Source of the DNA: Tricholoma matsutake
Taxonomy: Eukaryota; Basidiomycota; Agaricomycetes; Agaricales; Tricholomataceae
Length of the DNA: 64,000 nt
Reading direction: 5' to 3'
Assembly (NCBI GenBank): GCA_026075535.2
Contig: AP026546.1
Span: 2,852,001 to 2,916,000 of the forward strand
The position numbers and the translations under genes were made by a program. Under the pieces are notes generated by a model. The model ran no database searches and had not been told where the DNA came from. It saw only the letters and a list, made by a program, of their open reading frames with translations. How positions within the stretch are numbered: the stretch's first letter is position 1; each line of letters begins with the position of its first letter. Of this stretch, positions 42,640 through 54,185 are shown piece by piece.

Positions 42640-43937
42640 GCAGACAGATGCTTCCTCTTCAATCCCTTTCCCTTCTTCTTCTTGGTCTGTCCACCCAGAA
42701 CCTTTGAAGCATGATTGTTCACCACAACAATCCAGTCAGGGATATGCTTCAGGTCAGTAGCCTGATGGCTGGTATTTGCAGGATCACCAAACTTAGCCTT
42801 ATCTTCATTGTAGATGTTATTGAATGTGCTAGACCCACCCACAAAAAGATTAGATTCTACTCCAATTGAAATGCAATTGGACTTATGCAGTAAGTGTGGC
42901 CTTGTCCTTGCAGGTGGTTCGCCATACTTCAAGAGTTTCATCCACCTGGAGCCAGAAATCATCATCTCAAACCAACTCAGGGTACTGGAGGAAGTGCCAG
43001 CACTGACTCAAATACATCATTGAGCAACATGGGATTCCAAAGGGCAGGTTGTGCTTACCAAGACAGCAAGATGCATGTAAAGCTGGAGTGTAGGTGGCAC
43101 AGAAGTCTTCTTGAGCACTGCTTGGGTGAGTTCAGCAATGTTATAAGTGGGTGAATCGACAGCCATAGAATCGTCGATCTATCATGAAATCATAATGTTG
43201 ATGAGAACAGACTGACACTCGAGACATGTGACCAATGTACCTTCTGCTTAACAGAATTTCAGTTAGGATATCAGAGATGACAAGATGGAGCAGACGACAA
43301 GGCTTGTGCATGTGGGATCTTTCTCAGATGGTAACTCCCTGATTTTCATCTCATGCATTGTCTTCTATTGTGATCATGTTAGTACCTTCACTATTCACAA
43401 CCCAAAGAACTTACAAGGACATTCTCCACACAATTACCACAATATGCAGTGATGTTAGGCAAGAGAATGAATGTGTGTGTGTACATGCAAATGTTCTTCT
43501 GTTGAAATGGCAGGGGCAAATTTAACAGATCAGGGTTGGAATCTCATGCCTGTACAGTGTAATGGCATACCTTGAGGTCATCCAACAACCCTTGAGAAGC
43601 CTCCAGCTTCTTTGCATCTTGCCCCATATCCTCCAATTGGAGGACCTTAGCATACAAGAGGATCAGGAATTCATCAATGGATGATGTGTTCTGTGAGACA
43701 TGGTGATTACCAGTAAATAGAAAGAGTAAAAGAACTCACCATACAGAAGTTACTCAATGCTGCTTCAGCCTGATCACTGAGGTTCATGTGGCTCTTGACA
43801 AGATGACCAAACTGTTTGCGAGTGTGAGTAGATGATGTATTGAGCTGATCAGTGGCAGTGGCACCTAACACAGTGGGGAAATCTTCATCATCGGGCCCAG
43901 AGTCCCCAGCATTCTGAGAAATTGGATCAGTTGGCAT
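42640..43937 (-). pseudogene. Small spliced gene of a repeated basidiomycete family
   Basis: Starts at the ATG complementary to 43935-43937 (MPTDPISQNAGDS). Exon 1 has FGHLVKSHMNLSDQAEAALSNF. An intron with GTGAGTT...CACAG (43689-43738) leads into SSIDEFLILLYAKVLQLEDMG and KKLEASQGLLDDLK. Later pieces include VDETLEVWRTTCKDKATLTA and a basic tail GGQTKKKKGKGLKRKH ending near 42636. The N-terminal part resembles a protein I recall as highly repeated in mushroom genomes, of unknown function. Frames conflict near 42880, so the copy is probably dead. It faces away from the transposase-like gene at 44458, sharing a ~520-bp intergenic region. Confidence 0.45.
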
Positions 43938-44457
43938 TGTTTAGTAGAGTAATGTAGTTCAATGCAGGGTTGTTTGTAAGAAGCTTGGGGTCAATTGGAA
44001 TGTCAGACATGCTGATAGACTGGGGAGTGTCTGAGCATTATTGTGCAAATTTATACAAGTGAAAAGAGCCAATGCGAGAGAGAGACATTCAAAGAGTGGG
44101 CAGAGTCAAAGCTGAATTGGACATGTTCAAGTTGACATGTTCAGCATCTGTTTGGTCATGTTTGACACAAGTCATAATCATTGTGATTTGTGCCAGTGAC
44201 AACTTGGGTTATACCGCTCAAAGATTGAATGTTCCTTCAAGTTTGAGTCTCATTCCAACCTGTCAGAAATAGAGTTCAAAATTTCCTCAATTTTACTTTA
44301 TTTTATATCTGATAATGTCCACTGGGATACAAGATGTTCAACAACAATTACATAATGCTCAAGTTATTGTCATTGACTCATTGCTCAAGCCCACACCAAA
44401 TGCTTGCTTTATTTCTTGATATAGGCTCACTGACTCTGTACTATCAAGCTGATTAGT
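43938..44457. promoter_or_regulatory. Divergent intergenic region of the two-gene unit
   Basis: Non-coding DNA between the starts of the minus gene (43937) and plus gene (44458). TTTATTTTATATCT at 44300-44313 is the only TATA-like stretch noticed. Shared promoter function is inferred from geometry. Confidence 0.3.
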
Positions 44458-47400
44458 ATGCCACAACCAACACCACCCACCAGGTATGGAAATAACTAAA
44501 AAGTTCAAGATATCAACACAACCTACCTCTCATGAACTTGGAAGGAATCGAACAAGATCCTCAAACAAAGAAGGTCCACTGCCAAGTTTGCAAAGAAGAA
44601 GATCCTCTTCAACTTGGTACATGGATGCTCAAGAAATCATTAACAAAGCACCTGGATTCCAATGTTCACAAAACCTGTGTTCTCCAGAAGGTGCAGCATG
44701 AAGAACAAGCAACAGCTGAGCAAATGCATCTGGAGCAAGTATACCATGCAGCACCAGTGTCCCCTATTGATAGCTTCCTGGATATGGACTTGCAGCCACC
44801 GTCTGGCATGTTTGATATGCCAGACACAAATCATTGTGCCCCTTGCCACTGGAATGAGCCACCGATTCCAATCTCAATGAATCCCATTATCCACAATTCT
44901 TCAGCTGAAAGTGAGCACTTACAACAGCAGCTTGAAGAACTGCTTCTTCAGGCTGAATATGAAGACGAATTCAGAGTCAGTGACTCATCAGATGATATTA
45001 CTGTGACTAACATATCTGAACAATTTGACTCATTGGGTATGACATTTACACTTCCATTGAATGATTTCACTAATAGACTCCACTCCAACAGAGATGTGAT
45101 TTGGTAGATGGTGATGAAGAGGACCAGGACTTCATCGGCCATCTTCCAACTAACAGTTTTTCTCCATATCTGTTACAATTTTCCTTGTAACTCATGGAAC
45201 CCAACTGACCCGACCAACCCAACGATCCCCTCCAGACAGGAGGCACTACCTGATTCATGCCTAGGGCATGTCCTTGACAACAGACACACATACGACACAT
45301 GCCGACTGCATGCATTTGATCCCCTTCCCATGGAAGGCACCCTTGACGCATGGTGACTCCATGCACCCGAACCCATTCCCACACATGCTGTGATACGACA
45401 GCCCTTTGACATGAGGCTTATTGTTTCTATTCATACCTGATATGCATCTATCTTTCTGATTGGACGATAAGGACCTTCCTACTAGTATAAGTACTGCAAC
45501 TTGTAGTAGGGATGTCCTTAGTTTAGATCTAGGCAATCTATAGCCTTGACTTGCAAACTCATAAACTTACTTGAAACCACTAAGGAAGCCCCTTAGTGCG
45601 TGAACCTGAACGACTCTATGCAGAAGGCCTGCTAGAGTGCACTACCCATCTTATGTCAGATGCTCTGAGTAAGACTAGTGCCGAACGACTTGTCGAGGAA
45701 GCACCTCGTCGAACAACATTGACTAGATTGAGTGGTTGAGGCTTCACCCTTAACAATATCCAAACAAAACCATAAGTCCAAGTCATCTCATGTGCTTTTG
45801 TGCTTAATCTTACAATGGATAGGCAATGTTGCTGGATATTCTGGACAACCTACCACATCTGCACATGTCAAGCAATCAGCTCCAGATGACTCTCTGGGTT
45901 CTCAAAGAATCTGGTGTTGACAATGTTCCATTCTACAACTCCTTCCAAAAAATGCAAACAAAACTTTGCAAACTATGTGGTAGTGAACTGAAGCCTTCTA
46001 CCTCAAGCATAGGTAATCATTTTTATGTTAACAATATCTGCGAGTCAGTTGCACATGTATGTCAAACCTCATTTTTGCATAAACAAGCTCTGAAGTACGT
46101 ATAGGATTTTGGTAACCCTGAGATTGCCAAACATCTCCACTTCTATCCAGAAGAAACCACTGGTCCAATTTCTGAAGTGTGGCAGGCTGAGCACTGGAAG
46201 GAGTTCAAGCCATCTGAACTCACACCCATGTTCTCCCATGGACTGCAGCAGTTCTACATTGATGAGGTTGCGCAACTTGATAATGGCAATCATGTCATTC
46301 CTCGTAACTGGATTATCTGTGGTGGCCAACTAACAGCTGATTGTTCAAAAGTAACCATATCTATGGTCAGTTTTCTTGCCAACATAGTCTCATCAAGTTC
46401 TTATTATTAATAGACTGGATGGCATATTGAGTCCACCTTGGTAAATGTTGTACCGGCCACTGCATTTCAGTGGAATTACCATGATGTAGTTGTGTGCACT
46501 GGTGAAGACATAACATGGACAGGTAAAAACATTATTGCATTGTCTGGCAGCTTTCAGAACTGATGGTCTGAAAGCTGATTCTCAGGTCCCAGTAATGCCT
46601 AACCCCCTCTGTGAACTCACCAGAGATGAAGACCTGTATGTTGTCATGGTTCCACTATAGTGTGATGATGTGTCAGGCAACAAATCGAAGCAGTATAACA
46701 AACATATCAATATGTACATGGTCAATTCAAACCTTCCTGGATGACTGCTTCAGCAGGAGTACTTTGTCTGCTTTGTATCGACTTCACCTAATGCAACCTC
46801 ACCAGAGCAATTTTCAGCACTGAAAGATCAAATCAAGTATTTATTTACATTGCTGTATATGACCCGAAGAATTGATCATGCAGTTTCAGCACTACTCAAA
46901 CAAACCCCATTCATTGCTACAATGCTGCCACTGGATGGAGCTGTTGTGTTATCCTCCAGGTGCCAAGCCTTCCTGTTGACAATCCACAGCAATCTGAAGA
47001 ATCTTCACACATGGGAGGAAATGCTAATCATGGGTGTCGCAAGTGTACAGTTGGTGGGCCTCATGAATATACTGAATCTGATGAGGGATACCATGCCCTT
47101 TATTTTGTACATAGTTTCAGTGGTGTCTTACACAACATTTAATATTTTGTCCTATACAGGCTGGGGAAGCTCGGAATGCTGAAGAAAATCTTGAAGAACA
47201 GATTAGGCTCGCAACATATGGGGTCGAGAAGCCAATTGCTAATCTGCAGACAGCTACTGGGACCAAGGATAAGGTAGCACAATACTGAATTGATATCCTG
47301 CTAGAGAAGGCACACGAGATGAAAAGTCAACAGCCTGGTCAATCATCAGAAGCAATTGCCAAAGAATTGCAACAGTGGCTTATTTTGCAACCTGGTGATA

Positions 47401-49267
47401 AGGTCAACCCTCTTTTGTTTGTTGCTGGTACATTTTGCTGCCCTTTTGCACTTATCCTGTGATGTGATCATTAATTCTGGCAGGTCTCAATCCCACCCAA
47501 GATACACCTGTCGAAATCCTGCATACCATCCTGCTCGGAATCATCAAATATGTCTGGCACATGCTTCACACATCATGGTCTGAGGCTGATCATAATCTTT
47601 TTGCAATTCACCTCCAATCCACAGATCTTGATGGTCTCACTGTACCCCCTATTCACCCAGCATACATGATACAGTATCACAACAATCTCAATCTTGTTAC
47701 ACCTGGCCAATTTGCTCTTGTAAAAGCTGTTGGAGCATTGGGAGTGATGCTCTGGTACCATGAGATTAACAATATGGATGAGTATTTAGTGCATTCAAGT
47801 TGTTTCAAAGGAAATCAGGAAAATTGCTTACTTGCATACATCCAGAGTGACCTTGAAATTCTCATTGGAAATGTGCTCAATGCATTTGGTGACATTGACC
47901 CTGCAAAAATCATCATCAAAATCAAGCTTCATCTCCTACCCCATCTTGTGAAAGATATCTGCCACTTTGGTCTGGCCATTCAGAATTCTACTGAGGTCTT
48001 TGAATGTTTCAATGCTATATTTTGCCTGTGCTCCATCTTGAGCAACTACTTGGCCCCCAGTTGTGACATTGCATCCAAATTTGCTTCCATGGATTGGCTA
48101 AAGCATATTTTGAGTGGAGGATACTGGCAAGAAGATGGTGAATGGGTTCAAGCAAGCGAGTGTGTTCTACAACTTTTGCATTCTCAACCTGTTGTTCAAT
48201 GCCACTTAGGGTGGGTTCCACCCATCAAGATTGTCCCAGGCAAGTAATATGGGTTTCATTTCACTTCAAACAGAAATAATTTCAAGTGCTATCATAGGAA
48301 CTTTCCACCTCAAGGGCAAAGCAAAATTTCCACCCTGTGGTTGGAATGAGACACAGGCTTCTGGTCATTTTTGAGGCTTTGGTTTGTTGGGTTTAATGCT
48401 GGACATATTGACTGATGCACCTTGGCGACATGCGCACTGTGTTGTTGCTCAATCTGGGGATAAATGTCATATAGGATCTTGGATTTTTGCTCACCCTGGG
48501 GGCAGTGTGGACTCAGAGGTATCAACTTCATTCATAACTAAGTTGTCTCTTCAAGTCATTCTGAAATGATTTCTGTGCAACAGCAGTCTTTGGTTATCAG
48601 ACGCATTGCAGAACTTATTGTCCCAGAAATCAGTTCTGCTACACTTGCACTAACTACAATCGAATTGTTTCATCTTGGTGAAGAGCAACATCCAGATTTT
48701 GATATGCCAATCCTTCATTGTCCTATAAACCAATCCAAGAAAATAGTGTTCAATGCTAAAGTATATTTCATTCATCTTCCTGTATCTACATGATAGTCTG
48801 ATTAACTTCTATCAGGACATCCTGTTTATATTCTCTGCTCAGCATGACTGTCACATGAACAAGTGTCTGGCATCCATTCTGCTGCCTCAAATCCAAGAAT
48901 GACAACCAACTGAATGCATGAACAAGCTTGTTGCACATTCTGATGATGATCATTTCCTCATCTGCATGTGTATGCACTTCACAATGCGAGCTTATTACAG
49001 AAGGCATTACCTCATGAGCTTGTTGCTCCTGTCCCGCTCTATCAGGATCAGCAAGCACACCATCATGCTATCATGGCCACCTTGCGAGTCTCTCAAGCAA
49101 CAAAATGAACAATCACTCAGGCAAAATGGAAGGCTACTCTTGCAGCAAAAAAAGCAAAGATGGTGATCAAAGAACAACATGATAGCAATGGCAATAATTC
49201 AGACAATGGAGAGCTTGAAGATGCCAGTGTGTTAGATGAGCAATCACAACATGTATTAGGGAAATGA
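44458..49267 (+). pseudogene. Large zinc-finger transposase-like protein, copy B
   Basis: Spans the family from end to end. After MPQPTPPT and a first intron comes a finger CQVCKEED...TKHLDSNVH (44577-44665), then an acidic linker. The core follows in pieces: KESGVDNVPFYNSFQ (45905-45950), HLHFYPEETTGPISEVW (46130-46190), then YCDDVSGNKSKQYNKH in a shifted frame near 46655. Next are DNPQQSEESSHMGGNANHGC-RKC (46965-47050), the C-terminal region 47561-48247 (KLHLLPHLVKDICHFG, SCDIASKFASMDWLKHILSGG) and YALHNASLLQKALPHELVAPVP (48970-49050). It ends with a basic, Lys-rich tail before TGA 49265. Many frame breaks remain after allowing for introns. Homologous to copy A (5346-7690) but a different subfamily. 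Probably a DNA-transposon protein. Confidence 0.65.
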
Positions 49268-49389
49268 CGCTGGAAGTAGATGTAATACTAAGTATGACTT
49301 TGCTTCCTGAAATGAACATCTCAAGATTCCTGCTCAGCTGGCTCTTTTCACTCAGAGTCTGTTGTTGTAATACATAAATGAATGGGTGG

Positions 49390-50440
49390 GAAGTTATGAA
49401 GTGCAAACTTACTGGGGCCATAGCCACAACTGCTTCATCCTTGGTTTCAGATTCTGTCACAGACTCATCTGCAATAGCCTGAGGAACCACATCATCAGAC
49501 TTGGGTTCAGTAATGCTCTCATCATCATTGAGGAAGCATATGCAGGTGCTGTTGTTGCAATGACCACCAGAATGACTGGTGCTTGCAACTTGGGTGAGGT
49601 GTGAATCAGTGTGAATCCGACTATTGTATGATGGAGCCAGTGTGTTATCAGGATTCCTAGTGACTGAGTCTGTTGTAATGATTGTTGGATGATAGAGCTC
49701 AAAAGAAAGAGTCTATTGTAAATGCAGTGAGAAGTAATCAGGCAGAAACAAGCAGTGTGTGACTTACAATTTGACCAGGTCCAGAAGGAGTGATGACGAT
49801 CGTCAACTGTGATGATGTCCCACTGCTGATGATATCTGCAAAATAGTTTGATCCATGGGTGTGCACCACAGAATTGTGGCTCATGGTTGTTTCAAGTTGA
49901 GCAATGACTTTGATGGTGTGGAAAAGGAACTTATAAGAATAAATTTGGATTGGCCAAAGCTGTGGACATACCAGGAGATATTCAGAAGGTCAGGTGAAGG
50001 TAAATGACAGCTTTGGCAGCATTGTAGATGACGCTCTGTAAAAACAGAAATTTCCGAGAGTCATGTGACCACTGGGTGCAAGTCAACAAAGTCAGGTAAA
50101 TGTTAAAAAGACAGTCAAAAATGTCAGGTCAAAGTCAGGTCATGCATTTTCTGACATGACTTTGACCTGACATTTTGACTGGTTTTTTAACATTTACCTG
50201 ACTTTGTTGACTTGCACCTAACTATCACATGACTCTGAGAAATTTCCTTTTTTACAGAGGATGACGTGCCAAAGTGAACATCTGAAAATTGCTCAAATGT
50301 TGCAATACCCAGCTTGAATGTGAGGTTAAAGAGCGAGGATGCAGTCATGAGTGAGAAATGATACTCTGAGGTGACAGAAACATTGGCTGAGGAATGTTTG
50401 AGAAGTAGGTGTTCATAATGCCTGCTTTGCATTGCATCAA
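49390..50440 (-). pseudogene. Unrecognised gene remnant carrying a palindromic MITE
   Basis: The minus frame starts MQSRHYEHLLLKHSSANVS (50430) and is cut by the palindrome at 50034-50259. Further down, an acidic run DDESITEPKSDDVVP and ESVTESETKDEAVVAMAP precedes a GTAAGTTT donor (about 49405). Probably transposon-associated; no domain recognised. Confidence 0.3.
50034..50259. mobile_element. Palindromic MITE, 226 bp, flanked by GATGACG
   Basis: Almost the whole length is inverted repeat: CTCTGTAAAAA...GTCATGTGA on the left, its complement on the right, meeting near 50146 around CATGCATTTTCTGACATG. The 7-mer GATGACG lies directly outside both ends (50027-50033, 50260-50266). No coding. Superfamily unclear (Mutator-like or hAT-like by duplication length). 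Confidence 0.88.
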
Positions 50441-50979
50441 TGCTTTGAAATTGTTGCGCACAAACATCAAATTTTAATGTCTGAATTAGATAATTTTCAG
50501 GTGCTGCAATAATCTTAACCTACTAACAAACTAGGCTAATCTGCCTCTCAGGTTCAGCTGCATTTGCAGTGTAGTGAACCAATGCACCATTGATTGGAGA
50601 GCATAGGTGAATAAAGATGAGTAGGTTCCATAGAAAGCAAAAGGACTGCAGTCAATCCATCAAGGAGTAGAGGCAGAGTGCTGAAGAAAGTGTTTACAAA
50701 TGGAATGATCAGACATGTCTAAATGCCTGCCACAAAGAATCATGCTGAAATCTGTTGTTTTGCACATATCTCACCCAATACTCCATGGATTCCCTTTGGT
50801 ACTGTTGCTGCATATGCAGTAGACCCCCTTCTATCTACACTTGGTGTTCAATTAATGGTGCACTATGTTGCTGTTGAGCTATCTTCAGTTTATCATCATT
50901 TTGGGAATGCTTGGTTCAACCCTCTCTCTCATGCATCCTATGGCCTCGTACACTATATGGATGGTCTTTGATTTAAGGT
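50441..50979. other. Spacer with one unassigned plus-strand frame
   Basis: Plus 50723-50971 (contains WIPFGTVAAYAVDPLLSTLG) has no recognised family. Confidence 0.35.
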
Positions 50980-51500
50980 AACCTGTCTTAGGATGGGATT
51001 ATATCACTATCTTTACACTACATTGAGATGTAGAAGCTCTGCAGGTCTTGGGTGAGTCACTGCATTCCAACTCAATCTATGCCAGTGGACTTTCCACCTC
51101 TTTAATACATGAAGCACTGAATCTGGTTGATGGATTCAAACACATTTGGAAGTTGATGGAGTTGAGCTGTCTGTTTATCATTTGAAGTTGCATTGTCACC
51201 AACAAAGGTCAATATCTATAGTAATGTCAGCTATAGAACATTAAAATCATCACAGTCCTTACCTTTTGAGTTAAGCCATGCTCAATGAGCATCTTATGGA
51301 ATGCCCATGCCAACACATCACCAGTATGGGATTCAGGTACCTTGACAACATTTAGAGGAAGGTGAGGATATGGCCTTCATGATGGAGGTGCACAGTCCAT
51401 GCAACAAACACCCAATGAATTTGGGATGTCCAAGCATCCATAGCAAAATGAATATGGCCTGAATGTTCCTATGCCACAAGTAGGTTACTTTGTAATGTGT
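50980..51500 (-). pseudogene. hAT transposase fragment, catalytic-domain part
   Basis: Minus-strand translation gives HIHFAMDAWTSQIHWVFVA, the hAT motif around the first catalytic Asp (family FATDAWTSPNH). After a frame slip comes VVKVPESHTGDVLAWAFHKML, and across a likely intron VGDNATSNDKQ, the region of the second Asp (family CDNASANDKQ). Broken by stops; its 5' side is cut by copia C2 at 51514. It is not the same segment as the C-terminal hAT piece at 38141-39050. Confidence 0.7.
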
Positions 51501-51513
51501 TAAAGGAAATATA

Positions 51514-51886
51514 TGTAGAAAATCAATCCTAGTGTAAACAAGAATGAACTCAGTCTCTGTACAAGTGACTCTATTCCAGATATACTGTACCTAGTGTAAA
51601 CAAGAATGAACTATACAACATACAGTAAGTAACAATCCATGTCTGTAATAAGGTCGGTACTCACCTCAGTCTCTGTACAAGTGACTGAGGTGGTAGGGTA
51701 ATTATCTACTGTATATATATGTATCATGTAAGATAAAGAGGAGTAGGCATAAAGGTATCTATGATATAGATCCAGACACACACCTCAAAGGGATCACACT
51801 AAATATAGTACGTGCATCAAAGGGCGTGCTGGGATCCGTATAGGGTAATACGGTGCTCAGGTGTGTTCATGGTGTGATTCTCAACA
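51514..51886 (-). repeat. 3' LTR of copia C2
   Basis: About 373 bp, aligned throughout with 56651-57022. Differences fall almost only at TG/CA/CG positions, see findings. Contains the duplicated CCTAGTGTAAACAAGAATGA and CTCAGTCTCTGTACAAGTGA segments. Confidence 0.97.
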
Positions 51887-52054
51887 CTCCTCCTCGCATG
51901 GAATCATATTAGCGTAACCCTAAAAAGTTGCAAAGGTAAGTGAATTGTTTGATGTCTAGGGCCTTTGTGAACATGTCTGCAGGGTTTTTGCGGGTATTGA
52001 TGTATGTGAGTTGTAGTTTGTTTGATTGAATGCGTTTGTGAAGGAAGTGGTATT

Positions 52055-53540
52055 TTATATCGATGTGTTTGATGCAGGAATGGAGAAGGGAATCCTCGGA
52101 TAGGGACTTTGTTGTGGTGTTATCACAGTGTATAGTTGTTGGAAGATGTTGTTGGTAATCGATAGATTTGAGTAGTGCTCACAACCAGATACACTCCTTG
52201 GCTGTTTTGAAAGCTGCCACATATTCTGCCTCACATGATGAGGTTGCAACAACTTTCTGCTTATGAGCCATCCAAGAAACAACTCCTGAACCAAGGGAAC
52301 ATACGTAACCACCAATGCTACAGCGTGTGTCAAGACAATTTGCCCAGTCAGAGTCACTGAATGCTTGAAGGTTAATAGGGTGATCACCTCCAAGGTAAAG
52401 TTTGAGGTCCCTTGTCCCCTTGAGATATCGTACCAATCTGATAGCTGCATGCCAATGTTCAAATGAATAGCAGTCGAGGTATTGCAAGAGTTGTTGGACA
52501 GCATAAGAAATATCGGGTTGCATTGATATGGACAGGTAAAGTAGACACCTGACTAAGGATCGGTATGGGAGTTTATTGAGTTGGAGTTGATCTTCGGAAG
52601 ACATTGATTGTCAATCTGGGCGGCGTAATTTTGAACCCAGTTCTAGAGGTGCTGACACAGGGTGAGCATCCTTTTGACCAAACTGTTCAATTATTTTGTC
52701 GATCAAAGCAGTCTGTGAGAGTGCAACTGTCCAGGTGATCCTGTCCCAGGTGACTGCAATCCCAACAATGAAGTGTGCTGTGCCCAATTCTGAGATGGTC
52801 TATACTTGCCTCATCTGGTCTTTGAAACGTTCATTTTCAGCCTTGGAATCTGCAATAGCAAGGTAGTCATCAACATGAACAGCTGCAATGATAATACCTG
52901 AGTTAGATTTTTTGTAATAAATGCACAACTCGCATGATAGGTGGGTGAATCCCCAATTGATCATTTGGGCGTTAAGCATCTGATTCCATATGCGCCCACT
53001 CTGCTTCATATCATATAGACTGCATTGAATTTGCCATACCCAGTCTTCCTTTCCATGCTCTTCAAAACCTATCGGTTGATGCATGTATTGTACCTCATCG
53101 TCTGGTAATAGGTCGTAGAGGAATGCCATCTTCACATCAATCTGTTGAGCGTCCCAGCCAAGTGAAGCTGCTAAATGTAGGAGTATTTGCCACAATTCCA
53201 TGCACGCAGTAGGTGAGGTGGTCTTGGTATAATCCTTGCCGTAGATCTGTTCAAAACCTTTAAAGACTAGATGGACTTTCCCCCATATGGCTTTTCCAGT
53301 CTCGTCCCGCTTAATGTGGAAGACTGGTTTCCCCTTTCGGATCTGGTTCCCCTGTGGTACATCATTTCTAGGAATGAGTTTGTAGACGCCCATGTCCTTT
53401 AGCGATTTCAGCTCCTCCAGATATCCCTGTCTCCATCATTCCCCATCAGTGGAATTCCTGGCCTCCTCCCATGTCTTGGGGTCATCTTTGAACTGAAGTG
53501 ATTTGGGATCAAAGTTCGTCATCTCCAAGATCAAAGTCTG
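52055..53540 (-). pseudogene. Reverse transcriptase and RNase H of copia C2
   Basis: The frame 52800-53393 has MGVYKLIPRNDVPQG, HLVFKGFEQIYGKDY, IDVKMAFLYD (Asp intact, unlike C1) and AVHVDDYLAIA. A TAG after MRQV (52800) matches Trp in C1. The frame 52179-52604 has LPYRSLVRCLLYLS, FSDSDWANCLDTRCSIGGYV and SSCEAEYVAAFKTAKECIW, then a stop; the RNase H tail continues out of frame to about 51900. Upstream bases to 53540 hold the RT start with a TGA in ST-DGE-stop-WRQGY. Confidence 0.9.
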
Positions 53541-54185
53541 GAGATGATGCACTTGATCACTGAGGTCAAGGTTCCTAAATGATCAATGGAGGTTGTTGAT
53601 GACATCATGATCATGATCAATTGGAGGATCTAATGGAACTTCATCAGCTGTCCGGGCAGCTACTGTGGTGGCCCTGCATTCCTGTCGTGCCTCCTTGACT
53701 CAAGTAGCACCCTCTTGAGATTCTTGAACAGCTGCAGTGGTTCTAGTGATGGCTGGTCCACTATTTGGGTTCTTCTCAGTGGGGATAGGTATGCGTGATG
53801 AGCGTCGGGGCAAGGTATTGGGTGGTGGTAGTGGATTCTCATGGATAATTTCATCGGGTGGATCAACAACGGGTTGGTCTGTGCCAAAAGGTTCATCCTC
53901 ACTATCATCATCCTGGGGCAGTATATTGAAAGATGGTTTGTCATTTGTGAGGTTGTCCAGGGTGTTGTCACTGACAGGGTCAGTGGGTGCAGATGATGAG
54001 TGACCATCATGACTCTCGAGGAACCTGACATGGTAAGAGCTATGAATTTTGTGTGTGGCATGATTATAGCATTGGTATGATTTAGACTTCAAATTGTAAC
54101 CCACCAATACACACTCAATGGAATGCTCAAATATTTTGGGATTATCCTTCTTGGGAATAAGTACGAAGGCACAGCACCCAATCTC
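53541..54185 (-). pseudogene. Integrase tail and linker to RT, copia C2
   Basis: Frame 53700-54107 continues the integrase C-terminal region (GYNLKSKSYQCYNHATHK, FLESHDGHSS) with a Pro/Asp-rich linker like that in C1. Stops at 53700 and near 53580 separate it from RT. Confidence 0.8.
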
